DNA from: JAKZSU01 sp047517485
GTDB lineage: Bacteria > Pseudomonadota > Alphaproteobacteria > UBA7887
Assembly: GCA_047517485.1 (NCBI GenBank)
Contig: JAKZSU010000250.1
Coordinates: 1 to 17,332 of the forward strand
DNA length: 17,332 nt
Direction of reading: 5' to 3'
The notes beneath the pieces are model-generated. The model searched no databases. It was given only the letters and a program-made list of their open reading frames with translations, and had not been told where the DNA came from. The first letter of the stretch is position 1. The number at the start of each line of letters is the position of its first letter. The translations under genes and the position numbers were made by a program. Below, piece after piece: positions 7,361-15,878 of the stretch.

Positions 7361-8119
7361 ATGCTGGGCATAATTGGGGCGATGGACGAGGAAGTGCAGC
7401 TTTTGCGCGGCGAAATGACCGACGTCAGCGAGGCTGTCACCGCTGAAATCACCGTCTGTCAGGGAAGCTACAAAGGCACTGAAATCGCCTTGGCGCAATC
7501 GGGCATCGGCAAGGTGAACGCGACCCTCTGCACCCAGATGCTGATCGACCTCTATCGGCCGAGCAAGCTCGTGTTCAGTGGGGTCGCCGGTGGTTTGCTG
7601 CCGAATATGCGAGCCGGCGATATCGTTGTCGCCAGTCACGTCGTGCAGTACGACATGGACCTCACCGCCTTCGGCCGCCGCCATGGCGAGACCCCGGGCC
7701 GCGACCGCTTGATCGAATGCGATCCCGATCTGGTGGCCAAGGCGACCGCGGCGTTCGATGCCGCCTTCGAGGGTATCGACGACGCGCCGAACCTGATGCT
7801 CGGCACCATCGCGTCGGGCGACAAGTTCGTCCAGGACACCGACACGCTGCGCTGGCTGCAACGCGAGTTCGCCGCCTTGGCGACGGAGATGGAAGGCGCG
7901 GCGTTTGGCTACACCTGTCATCTCAACGGCCTGCCGTTCGCGGTTATCCGCGCGCTGACCGATTCCTCGAGCGAGGCCGCGGGCGGCGACTTCAAGGACA
8001 ATCTCCACACTGCGTGCGAACACTCGTTTCATGTGATGGACAAGATGATCCCGTCCGCCATGGCCGAGCGCGCCAGCCAAGAGCGGCGCAAGCGCGACGT
8101 CGCCGAGGCGCTGGTTTAG
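7361..8119 (+). CDS. mtnN: 5'-methylthioadenosine/S-adenosylhomocysteine nucleosidase
   Basis: Cleaves the glycosidic bond of methylthioadenosine and S-adenosylhomocysteine to release adenine, in the activated-methyl and methionine-salvage cycles. The sequence shows GIIGAMDEEV at the N-terminus (Glu11 corresponding to the E. coli catalytic acid Glu12), GVAGGLLPNMRAGDIVVA, GTIASGDKFV, ATEMEGAA (Glu178, ribose-binding) and RALTDSSS (Asp201, catalytic). ATG 7361 aligns with the E. coli start, but AAGGA abuts it with no spacing. A TTG at 7346 would add five residues and also lacks a good ribosome site, so the start is not secure. At 252 residues it is about 20 longer than the E. coli protein owing to a charged C-terminal tail (ERASQERRKRD). 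It sits 85 bp after the hydrolase gene. Confidence 0.9.
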   Translation: MLGIIGAMDEEVQLLRGEMTDVSEAVTAEITVCQGSYKGTEIALAQSGIGKVNATLCTQMLIDLYRPSKLVFSGVAGGLLPNMRAGDIVVASHVVQYDMDLTAFGRRHGETPGRDRLIECDPDLVAKATAAFDAAFEGIDDAPNLMLGTIASGDKFVQDTDTLRWLQREFAALATEMEGAAFGYTCHLNGLPFAVIRALTDSSSEAAGGDFKDNLHTACEHSFHVMDKMIPSAMAERASQERRKRDVAEALV

Positions 8120-8195
8120 CTCCCACCTAGCCGGTTGCGACAATACATTCGGTGCTGCATGGTACGCCCCGCCAAACAACGATGGGGGCCCGACC

Positions 8196-8945
8196 ATGCA
8201 AGAATTCGAAACCGAGATTCAGACCGCCGACGGGACGATGGATGCCTTCGTCTGTCATCCCGAGGAAGGCGGCCCCTTCCCCGCCGTGATCATCTACATG
8301 GACGCCCCCGGCATTCGTGAGGAGCTTCGCGACATGGCGCGCCGCATGGGCACCGTCGGCTATTACGTGATCCTGCCCAACATGTATTACCGCACCGGGC
8401 GCGAGGGACACTATGGCTACGACCTCGGCCAAATTCGCGTCGACGATAACGAGCGCGAAAAAATGTTCGGCGTGATGCGCACTTTGACCAATGCCCGCGT
8501 CGTCTCCGACACCGCGCCGATGATGAAATTTTTGCGCGACCAGGATGAAGCGGCCGCGGGCCCGGTCGGCTGCGTCGGCTATTGCATGAGCGGCCAGTTC
8601 GTGGTCTCGGTCGCCGCGGCTTACGCGAATGATTTTGCCGCGATTGCGTCGTATTACGGCGTCGCCATCATCACCGACAAGGACGATTCGCCACACCTAG
8701 CGGCGGACAAAATCAACGGCGAACTCTACCTCGCCTTCGCCGCGGAAGACCCCTACGTGCCGCAATCGCTGATCGACGAGTTGCCCGGCGTCTTGGATGC
8801 CGCCGGGGTCACCCACCGCATCGAGGTCTATCCCGACACCGAACACGGCTTCGCCTTTCCAGAGCGCGCGGTCTACCGCAAGGCGGCGGGCGAACGCCAT
8901 TGGGAGCGCATGTTTGCGCTTTTCGACCGCCGGCTGAGAAGCTGA
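8196..8945 (+). CDS. Dienelactone hydrolase family protein
   Basis: An alpha/beta hydrolase of the DLH family, 249 residues and presumably cytoplasmic. The family triad is visible: Cys130 nucleophile in GYCMSG, Asp185 in AAEDPYVP, and His217 in EHGFAFP. Classical members hydrolyse dienelactone in chloroaromatic breakdown; most homologues act on other lactones or esters. It is the last gene of the plus-strand run, 76 bp after mtnN, and faces the convergent gltD. A G-rich stretch (tgggggc) precedes the ATG. The catalytic Cys and the absence of a signal peptide favour DLH over a serine esterase. Substrate cannot be assigned. Confidence 0.9.
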   Translation: MQEFETEIQTADGTMDAFVCHPEEGGPFPAVIIYMDAPGIREELRDMARRMGTVGYYVILPNMYYRTGREGHYGYDLGQIRVDDNEREKMFGVMRTLTNARVVSDTAPMMKFLRDQDEAAAGPVGCVGYCMSGQFVVSVAAAYANDFAAIASYYGVAIITDKDDSPHLAADKINGELYLAFAAEDPYVPQSLIDELPGVLDAAGVTHRIEVYPDTEHGFAFPERAVYRKAAGERHWERMFALFDRRLRS

Positions 8946-9305
8946 AGGCGGCCGAGCGCCCGAGCTTACGCGAACATCGCTTGCCGCGGTCTGAACGCCG
9001 AATTCGCAATCTTCCCCTCCTCCCCTCGCCGGAGGAGGTCGGGTGAAGGGCGCCGCTTAAAGAAATCCGAACTCTCACCGGCGCCGGATCACTCGTCGCT
9101 GTTAAATGTTGTTGAGCCGACCGGAATCCAATAATTCGCGTCCGCGCCGGGCCCTCAGCCAAACCCTCCGCCGCATGGGGCGAGGGCTATCCGGCGGTTG
9201 CCTGGGAGTGGGCGAAGCTGGTGACGATTTGGCGCGACTAGTGTTGCTTGTTCTCGCGATTGCGTTTTTTCATTACGATGGCAGCGGTCTCCGCCGCCAC
9301 CCCAT
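8946..9305. other. Convergent intergenic region with a palindromic hairpin
   Basis: This 360-bp gap separates the convergent DLH and gltD genes. It holds a strong GC hairpin at 9016-9038 and a 10-bp palindrome, ccggcgccgg, near 9077-9086. I see no convincing gene; short open frames here have no family resemblance or ribosome site. Confidence 0.6.
9016..9038. repeat. GC-rich hairpin, possible dispersed palindromic repeat or terminator
   Basis: The arms cctcctcc (9016-9023) and ggaggagg (9031-9038) pair perfectly across a seven-base loop, followed by tcgggtgaaggg. This layout resembles dispersed intergenic palindromes often seen in proteobacteria after genes. There is no T-run, so a classical intrinsic terminator is not supported, although the position between two converging genes would suit a bidirectional stop. 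Confidence 0.5.
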
Positions 9306-10757
9306 TCACCGCGGCAGGGTACTGCCGCCCATCAGAAATTCGTCGACCGCGCGGGCGCATTGGCGGCCTTCGCGGATCGCCCAGACGATGAGCGATTGGC
9401 CGCGGCGCATGTCGCCGGCGGCGAAGATCTTGTCGACCGAGGTCTGGTAGTCGTCGGTGTCGGCGCGGACGTTGCCGCGGGTATCGAGAGCGACGCCGGA
9501 CTGGTAGACCACGCCTTCCTTGCGCGGCCCGAGGAAGCCCATGGCGAGCAGCACGAGATCGGCGTCGAGGCGGAACTCGCTGCCTTCGATTTTCTGCATC
9601 TGGGTGCGGCCGGTGGAGTCCTTGACCCATTCGACACGGACGCATTCGAGCGCCTCGACGCGGCCTCCCGACCCGATCGCGCGGGCGGTGACCACCGACC
9701 AATCGCGGTCGGCGCCTTCCGCTTGCGACGACGAAGTGCGCATCTTGAGCGGCCAGTCGGGCCAGGTCAGGCCCTTGTCTTCGTGTTCCGGCGGTTGGGC
9801 GAGGATTTCGAGCTGGGTGATCGATTTGGCGCCTTGGCGGCCCGAAGTGCCGATGCAATCCGAGCCGGTATCGCCGCCGCCGATGACGACGACGTGCTTG
9901 TCCTTGGCGGTGAGCGTGCCGCCCGGCGCGGCCACCGCTTCGTCGTCGCCGGCGCCGCGTTTGTTCTGCTGGATGAGATAATCCATCGCGTAATGAATGC
10001 CGTCGAGGTCGCGGCCCGGGACCTCGAGGTCGCGCGGGTATTCGGCGCCGCCGGTGAGCGCGACGGCGTCGAAGTCGGCGAGCACGGTTTCCATGCCGAG
10101 GTCGGCGCCGATCTCGACACCGGCGCGGAATGTGACGCCCTCGGCCTCCATCTGGGTCATCCGGCGGTCGATCAGCCACTTTTCCATTTTAAAATCGGGA
10201 ATGCCGTAGCGCAGCAGGCCGCCGATGCGGTCGGCCTTCTCGAACAGGGTAACGTCGTGGCCGGCGCGCGCGAGCTGCTGGGCACAGGCGAGCCCGGCCG
10301 GGCCCGAGCCGACAACGGCGACCTTTTTGCCGGTCTGGGCCTCGGGGATCAGCGGGGTGATCCAGCCTTCTTCCCAGCCGCGATCGACGATCGCGCATTC
10401 GATGGTCTTGATGGTGACCGGCTGGTCGTCGATGTTGAGGATACACGCGGCTTCACACGGCGCCGGGCAGATGCGGCCGGTGAATTCGGGAAAATTGTTG
10501 GTCGAATGGAGCGAGGTCAGCGCCGCTTGCCATTGGTCGCGGTAGACCAGATCGTTCCAATCGGGGATCGAATTGTTGACCGGGCAGCCCTCGTGACAAA
10601 ACGGAATGCCGCAGTCCATGCAGCGCGCGGCTTGGTCGCCGAGCTCGTCATCGGCGAGCGGTTTGACGAATTCGTTCCAGTTCTTGAGCCGCGCCTCGGC
10701 CGGCTCGAAGACGCGATCTTGCAACTCGTACTCGAGAAACCCGGTTACCTTGCCCAT
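9306..10757 (-). CDS. gltD: Glutamate synthase [NADPH] small subunit
   Basis: The beta subunit of NADPH-dependent glutamate synthase passes electrons from NADPH through FAD and iron-sulfur clusters to GltB for synthesis of glutamate from glutamine and 2-oxoglutarate. At 483 residues it is of normal length. The N-terminal cluster cysteines are CMDCGIPFCHEGC (Cys46, 49, 54, 58) and CPAPCEAAC (97, 101, 105). The FAD fold is VVGSGPAGLACAQQLARAG (148-166) with an acidic end, FEKADRIGG. The NADPH fold is VIGGGDTGSDC (291-301). The C-terminal FAD-contacting segment reads KIFAAGDMRRGQS. AGGGA lies eight bases before the ATG. It is downstream of gltB by 97 bp, a gap partly filled by copies of the gltB tail. 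Confidence 0.98.
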   Translation of the reverse strand: MGKVTGFLEYELQDRVFEPAEARLKNWNEFVKPLADDELGDQAARCMDCGIPFCHEGCPVNNSIPDWNDLVYRDQWQAALTSLHSTNNFPEFTGRICPAPCEAACILNIDDQPVTIKTIECAIVDRGWEEGWITPLIPEAQTGKKVAVVGSGPAGLACAQQLARAGHDVTLFEKADRIGGLLRYGIPDFKMEKWLIDRRMTQMEAEGVTFRAGVEIGADLGMETVLADFDAVALTGGAEYPRDLEVPGRDLDGIHYAMDYLIQQNKRGAGDDEAVAAPGGTLTAKDKHVVVIGGGDTGSDCIGTSGRQGAKSITQLEILAQPPEHEDKGLTWPDWPLKMRTSSSQAEGADRDWSVVTARAIGSGGRVEALECVRVEWVKDSTGRTQMQKIEGSEFRLDADLVLLAMGFLGPRKEGVVYQSGVALDTRGNVRADTDDYQTSVDKIFAAGDMRRGQSLIVWAIREGRQCARAVDEFLMGGSTLPR

Positions 10758-10793
10758 GACGTTCGTCCCTCGATCCGCTTGTTTTTATTGGCG

Positions 10794-10893
10794 GCCGCGG
10801 CGGTTGCCGCGTCCTGCGTCCTTATTCCGCAGCCGCGGCGGTTGCCGCGTCCTGCGTCCTTATTCCGCAGCCGCGGCGGTTGCCGCGTCCTGC
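10794..10893. repeat. Tandem 38-bp repeat: gltB 3' tail copied into the gltB-gltD spacer
   Basis: Two identical 38-bp units lie at 10794-10831 and 10832-10869, followed by a 24-bp partial unit at 10870-10893. On the minus strand the partial unit is the genuine gltB coding tail (AATAAA-type alanine codons) and the gltB stop codon lies in the next unit; the remainder is non-coding spacer. Each copy contains cgcggc-aacc-gccgcg, a six-base-pair hairpin with a four-base loop. The array looks like recent tandem duplication of the end of gltB. Confidence 0.95.
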
Positions 10894-13800
10894 TCGGCTT
10901 TCATCTCGAGCAGTGCCCGTCGGAAGTCCTTGGGCATAATCTTGACGAAGTGGGTGAGCGTGGTGTCCCAATCGTCGAGCAGCGCGGCGGCGCGGGCGCT
11001 GCCGGTGAGCAGGCGATGGCGCTCGACCAACATCAGCAGGCGTTCGGCATCGAAGCGCAGCATGTCGCCCATGCCGTTGTCGTCGGTGCCCTTGGTGTGC
11101 TGACGCGGCCGGTCGCCTTCGTCCGCGCCCGCTTCGGCGGGGGCGATCTGTTCGAGATCGACCATCGACGTGTTGCACACGGTCTCGAAGCGGCCTTCGG
11201 GGTCATAAACATAGGCGATGCCGCCCGACATGCCGGCGGCGAAATTGCGCCCGGTCTTGTCGAGCACGACGACGACGCCACCGGTCATATACTCGCAGCA
11301 ATGATCGCCGACCCCCTCGACAACGGTGATCGCGCCGGAATTGCGCACCGCGAAACGCTCGCCGGCGACGCCTTCGAAATAGGCCTGCCCGGCGACCGCG
11401 CCGTAGAGCACGGTGTTGCCGATGATGATGTTCTCGGTCGGCTCGCGATCGACGCCATCGGGCTGGCGCACGACGATGGTGCCGCCCGAGAGGCCCTTGC
11501 CGACGTAATCATTGGCGTCGCCGACAAGTTCGAGATTGATGCCGTGGGCGAGGAAAGCGCCGAAACTGCCGCCCGCCGAGCCGGTGAAATGAATCGCAAT
11601 GGTGTTCTCGGGCAGGCCGTCGTGACCGTACTTCTTGGCCACTTCGCCCGACAGCATGGCGCCGACGGTGCGGTTGACGTTGCGGATCGGCCGCTCGATG
11701 CGTACGGATTCGGACGACTCGAGCGCCGCTTGGGCGGCCTCGATCAGCTCGACGTCGAGGGCCTTGTCGAGATGATGGTCCTGGGTCTCGCAATTGTAAA
11801 TCGCCACCCCGGGGCGCGCCGGCGCTTCATAAAGAATACGCGAGAGATCGACGCCGTCGGCCTTCCAGTGATTGACAGCGCGGCGCATGTCCAGGCGGTC
11901 GACCCGACCGACCATCTCGTTGAAGGTGCGGAAACCGAGGGTCGCCATGAGTTCGCGCACTTCCTCGGCGACGTAGAAGAAATAGTTGATGACGTGCTCG
12001 GGGGTGCCGGTGAACAGCGCGCGGAGCTCGGGGTTTTGCGTCGCGATGCCGACCGGGCAGGTGTTGAGATGACACTTGCGCATCATGATGCAGCCGGCGG
12101 CGATCAACGGCGCGGTCGAGAAGCCGAACTCGTCGGCGCCGAGTAGGGCGCCGATGACGACGTCGCGCCCGGTGCGCAGGCCGCCGTCGACCTGGACCGC
12201 GATGCGGCCGCGCAAGCCGTTGAGCACCAGGGTCTGCTGGGTTTCGGCGAGGCCGATTTCCCACGGCGAGCCGGCGTGGGTCAGCGAGGTGACCGGGCTG
12301 GCGCCAGTGCCGCCCTCGAAGCCGGAAATCGTGACGTGATCGGCGCGCGCCTTACTGACCCCGGCGGCGACGGTACCGACCCCAACCTCGGAGACCAGCT
12401 TGACCGAGATCCGCGCCGACGGATTGGCGTTCTTGAGATCGTGGATCAGTTGCGCGAGATCCTCGATCGAATAGATATCGTGATGCGGCGGCGGTGAGAT
12501 CAGCCCGACCCCGGGGGTCGAATAGCGCACCCGGGCGATGTTCTTGTCGACCTTGTGACCGGGCAACTGGCCGCCTTCGCCTGGCTTGGCGCCCTGGGCC
12601 ATCTTGATCTGGATATCGTCGGCGTTGACGAGATATTCGGTGGTCACGCCGAAGCGGCCCGAAGCCACCTGTTTGATCGCCGAGCGCATCGAATCGCCGT
12701 TGTCCATCGGCGTGTAGCGATCGGATTCCTCGCCGCCCTCGCCGGTGTTCGACTTGCCGCCGATACGGTTCATCGCGATCGCCAGGGTGGTGTGCGCCTC
12801 GCGGCTGATCGAGCCGAAGCTCATCGCGCCGGTGGCGAAGCGCTTGACGATCTCGGCCGCGGTTTCGACCTCGTCGAGCGCCAGGGGCGACGGCGCGGCG
12901 CGCAATTCCATCAGCCCGCGGATGGTGAGCAGGCGTTCGCTCTGGTCGTTGATCGAAGTGGCGAACGCGCGATAGGTGTCGGGCAACGCACCGCGCACCG
13001 CATGCTGCAGATCGGCGACCGATTGTGGCGTCCAGGCATGGTCCTCGCCGCGCAGGCGAAAGGCATAATCGCCGCCGACGTCGAGCATGTCGCGATAGAT
13101 CGGATTGTCGCCGTAGGCCGCGCGGTGACGGATAATCGCCTCGCCGGCGATGACCGCGATGCCGGCGCCCTCGATGGTCGACGCGGTGCCGGTGAAATAT
13201 TTCTCGATGAAATCACTGGTCAGGCCAACGGCATCGAAGATCTGCGCGCCGCAATAGGATTGATAGGTCGAGATGCCCATCTTCGACATCACCTTGAAGA
13301 TGCCCTTGCCGACCGCCTTGATGTAGTTTTGGCGCACCTCTTCCGCCGATATTTCCATGTTCTCGCGGATGCGGATCTGCTCGAGGGTGGCGAACGCGAG
13401 ATAGGGATTGACCGCCTCGGCGCCATAGCCGGCGAGGACACAGAAGTGCTGCACCTCGCGCGCTTCGCCGGTCTCGATCACCAGGCCGGTCGAGGTACGC
13501 AGGCCTTGGCGGATCAGGTGATGGTGGACCGCCGCGGTGGCGAGCAGGGCGGGGATCGCCACCCGCTCGCTGGACACCGCGCGGTCGGACAGAACGAGGA
13601 TATTGTGGCCGCCGAGGACCGCCTCGGTGGCGGCGGCGCAGACCCGTTCGACCGCCGGTGCGAGACCGGCGATGCCTTCGCTCGCCGACCAGGTGGCGTC
13701 GACGGTGCGGGTGCGGAACGCATCGCCGACCAGACTCGAGATCGAGCGGATTTTTGCCAGGTCGCCGTCGGTTAGGATCGGTTGCGCGACCTCGAGACGG

Positions 13801-15503
13801 AAGTGCGAGCCGGCGTGGTGGCCGAGCAGGTTGGGCCGGGGCCCGATCATCGACACCAGCGACATCACCAGGTTCTCGCGGATCGGATCGATCGGCGGGT
13901 TGGTGACCTGGGCGAAGTTCTGCTTGAAGTAGTTATAGAGCAGCTTGGCCTTGTGCGAGAGCACCGGGATCGGCGTGTCGACCCCCATCGAGCCGATCGG
14001 ATCGTCGCCGTCGCGCGCCATCGGCTCGAGGAAAACGCTGATGTCCTCCTGGGTGTAGCCGAAGGCCTGCTGGGTGTTGAGCAAATCGTCGATGCTGTTG
14101 CGCCGCGCGTCCGCGGCCGCCGCCGGCGTCTCGTCGAGGTCCTCGAGCTTGAACTGGGTGACGTCGAGCCACTCCTGGTAGGGGTGCTCTTCGGCGAAGG
14201 TGCGCTTGATCTCATCGTCGTCGATGATCCGGCCCTGCTCGAAATCGATGAGCAGCATCTTGCCCGGCTGGAGGCGCCATTTATGGACGATGCGCTCCTC
14301 CGGCACCGGCAGAACCCCGGTCTCCGACGCCATGATGACCTGATCGTCGTCGGTGATGATATAGCGCGCCGGCCGCAAGCCGTTGCGATCGAGCGTGGCG
14401 CCGATCTGGCGGCCGTCGGTAAACGCGATCGCCGCCGGGCCATCCCACGGCTCCATCAGCGCGGCGTAATATTCGTAGAATGCCCGCAGCTTGGGATCCA
14501 TCAGCGCATTGCCCGACCAGGCTTCCGGGATCAGCATCATCATCGAATGCGCCAGCGAGTAGCCACCATTGGAAAGCAGCTCGAGCGCGTTATCGATGCA
14601 CGCGGTGTCGGATTGGCCATGCGGGATCAGCGGCCACATCTTGTCGAGATCGGGGCCCATCTGCTCCGACGCCATCGATTGACGCCGCGCCGCCATCCAA
14701 TTGACGTTGCCGCGCACCGTATTGATTTCGCCGTTGTGCGCGAGCATGCGGTAGGGATGCGCGAGCCGCCACGACGGGAAGGTGTTGGTCGAGAACCGCT
14801 GATGCACCAGCGCCAACGCGGACTCGGTGAGCGGATTGGTGAGGTCGCGATAGAAGGTGCCGACCTGACGCGCCAGCAACAGGCCCTTGTAAACCACGGT
14901 GCGCGACGAGAACGAGGTGATGTAGAAGTCCGCCACCGACTCGCGGCCGCGCGTGGTCGCCAAGGTGCGGATGGTGTTGAGCGTCTGCTTGCGGATGGTG
15001 AACAGCTTGCGCTCGAAGGCATCCTGGTCCTTGAGCTTGGGCCCGCGGACGACGATCGCTTGGCGGATGACCGGCATCGATTCGAGCACGGTCTGGCCGA
15101 TGCCGTCGAGATCGAGCGGTACCTCGCGCCAGGCGAGGATCGATTGGCCCTCGGCGACGGTGAATGATTCGAAATGCTCGACGGCGATTTTGCGCGCGTC
15201 GTCGTCGGCCGGCAGGAAGCACATGGCGACGCCGTAACGACCGGCGTCGGGCAATTCCAAGCCTTCGGCGCTCGCCCAATCACGGAACAACCGATCAGGG
15301 ATCTGCAGCAGACAGCCGGCGCCGTCGCCGACCAGGGGGTCGGCACCGACCGCGCCACGATGATCGAGGTTGAGCAGGATCTGTAGCCCGTCGCGGATGA
15401 TCTCGTGGCTTTTGATGCCCTTGATGTTCGCGACGAATCCGACGCCGCACGAATCGTGCTCGTTTCGCGGGTCGTACAGCCCCTGCTTTTTAAGCGGCGT
15501 CAT
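10860..15503 (-). CDS. gltB: Glutamate synthase [NADPH] large subunit
   Basis: The alpha subunit of glutamate synthase hydrolyses glutamine in an N-terminal class II amidotransferase domain and channels ammonia to an FMN/3Fe-4S synthase domain that makes glutamate. The start is ATG 15503-15501, giving MTPLKKQGLYDP then DSCGVGF, where Cys19 is the probable nucleophile exposed after propeptide removal. The protein is 1547 residues, a normal length. Landmarks are RFSTNTFPSW and HNGEINT in the amidotransferase domain, GGKSNTGEGGEE and PGEGGQLPGHKV in the synthase domain, the 3Fe-4S cysteines 1138, 1144 and 1149 in CHLNTCPVG context (C-x5-C-x4-C), and a C-terminal GxGxG-type domain (about 1270-1530). 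The open frame extends 28 codons upstream, but those residues are unlike the family. No strong Shine-Dalgarno precedes the start. It is divergent from the quinone oxidoreductase gene. Confidence 0.98.
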   Translation of the reverse strand: MTPLKKQGLYDPRNEHDSCGVGFVANIKGIKSHEIIRDGLQILLNLDHRGAVGADPLVGDGAGCLLQIPDRLFRDWASAEGLELPDAGRYGVAMCFLPADDDARKIAVEHFESFTVAEGQSILAWREVPLDLDGIGQTVLESMPVIRQAIVVRGPKLKDQDAFERKLFTIRKQTLNTIRTLATTRGRESVADFYITSFSSRTVVYKGLLLARQVGTFYRDLTNPLTESALALVHQRFSTNTFPSWRLAHPYRMLAHNGEINTVRGNVNWMAARRQSMASEQMGPDLDKMWPLIPHGQSDTACIDNALELLSNGGYSLAHSMMMLIPEAWSGNALMDPKLRAFYEYYAALMEPWDGPAAIAFTDGRQIGATLDRNGLRPARYIITDDDQVIMASETGVLPVPEERIVHKWRLQPGKMLLIDFEQGRIIDDDEIKRTFAEEHPYQEWLDVTQFKLEDLDETPAAAADARRNSIDDLLNTQQAFGYTQEDISVFLEPMARDGDDPIGSMGVDTPIPVLSHKAKLLYNYFKQNFAQVTNPPIDPIRENLVMSLVSMIGPRPNLLGHHAGSHFRLEVAQPILTDGDLAKIRSISSLVGDAFRTRTVDATWSASEGIAGLAPAVERVCAAATEAVLGGHNILVLSDRAVSSERVAIPALLATAAVHHHLIRQGLRTSTGLVIETGEAREVQHFCVLAGYGAEAVNPYLAFATLEQIRIRENMEISAEEVRQNYIKAVGKGIFKVMSKMGISTYQSYCGAQIFDAVGLTSDFIEKYFTGTASTIEGAGIAVIAGEAIIRHRAAYGDNPIYRDMLDVGGDYAFRLRGEDHAWTPQSVADLQHAVRGALPDTYRAFATSINDQSERLLTIRGLMELRAAPSPLALDEVETAAEIVKRFATGAMSFGSISREAHTTLAIAMNRIGGKSNTGEGGEESDRYTPMDNGDSMRSAIKQVASGRFGVTTEYLVNADDIQIKMAQGAKPGEGGQLPGHKVDKNIARVRYSTPGVGLISPPPHHDIYSIEDLAQLIHDLKNANPSARISVKLVSEVGVGTVAAGVSKARADHVTISGFEGGTGASPVTSLTHAGSPWEIGLAETQQTLVLNGLRGRIAVQVDGGLRTGRDVVIGALLGADEFGFSTAPLIAAGCIMMRKCHLNTCPVGIATQNPELRALFTGTPEHVINYFFYVAEEVRELMATLGFRTFNEMVGRVDRLDMRRAVNHWKADGVDLSRILYEAPARPGVAIYNCETQDHHLDKALDVELIEAAQAALESSESVRIERPIRNVNRTVGAMLSGEVAKKYGHDGLPENTIAIHFTGSAGGSFGAFLAHGINLELVGDANDYVGKGLSGGTIVVRQPDGVDREPTENIIIGNTVLYGAVAGQAYFEGVAGERFAVRNSGAITVVEGVGDHCCEYMTGGVVVVLDKTGRNFAAGMSGGIAYVYDPEGRFETVCNTSMVDLEQIAPAEAGADEGDRPRQHTKGTDDNGMGDMLRFDAERLLMLVERHRLLTGSARAAALLDDWDTTLTHFVKIMPKDFRRALLEMKAEQDAATAAAAE

Positions 15504-15878
15504 TCTTGCTGCGTTTCCATTCGAATCGTGCCGTCCTACTCCGTTGCGCCTTTGCCGCTGGCCATCGCCCGCGCAAAGGACGCGCAATATGCATGAGCCG
15601 CCCCCGGAACGCGAATCATTGGTTTACGGGGATTCCCTCGTGCGACCGGGCCACGCCGGCGGGGTGAGTCGGCCATAAATACCGCCACCCACAGCCAAAT
15701 TCCCCGAAACCACGGGAAATCCGTATAGTGCTCGCGAAGGTGAGTCTGTCGGCCCCTGGGTACCAGTTACCACCCCTTTTGGCTAGTCCCCGTTGGCGGG
15801 GAGGCCCTCACATTGGCCGATTTATTATATGAAGAAAATCGTGTATCTAATTGATAACGTGTTGGGAAGAGGCGTTTT
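15504..15878. promoter_or_regulatory. Divergent gltB / quinone oxidoreductase control region
   Basis: These 375 bp separate two genes pointing away from each other, so promoters for both should be here. I see tccccg-ttgg-cgggga, a perfect six-base-pair hairpin at 15787-15802, and an AT-rich segment at about 15820-15860 just before the oxidoreductase start. I find no convincing -35/-10 pair, sigma54 site or NtrC-type dyad by eye. A 21-codon frame at 15829-15894 overlaps the oxidoreductase start but has no ribosome site. Confidence 0.5.

Noticed and set aside
7091..8197. A 368-codon minus-strand frame opposite mtnN
   Set aside because: It is a shadow of the mtnN gene, whose catalytic motifs are all on the plus strand.
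10794..10893. A CRISPR-like array in the gltB-gltD spacer
   Set aside because: The 38-bp units abut directly with no unique spacers and are copies of the gltB 3' end.
9360..12146. A 928-codon open frame on the plus strand opposite gltD and gltB
   Set aside because: It lies antisense to two unmistakable genes and its residues are the Ala/Gly/Asp/Arg-rich pattern expected from GC-biased third positions read backwards. No family motif is seen.
12555..15167. Long plus-strand frames of about 406 and 461 codons opposite gltB
   Set aside because: They are antisense shadows of the conserved gltB coding frame with low-complexity charged composition and no ribosome sites.
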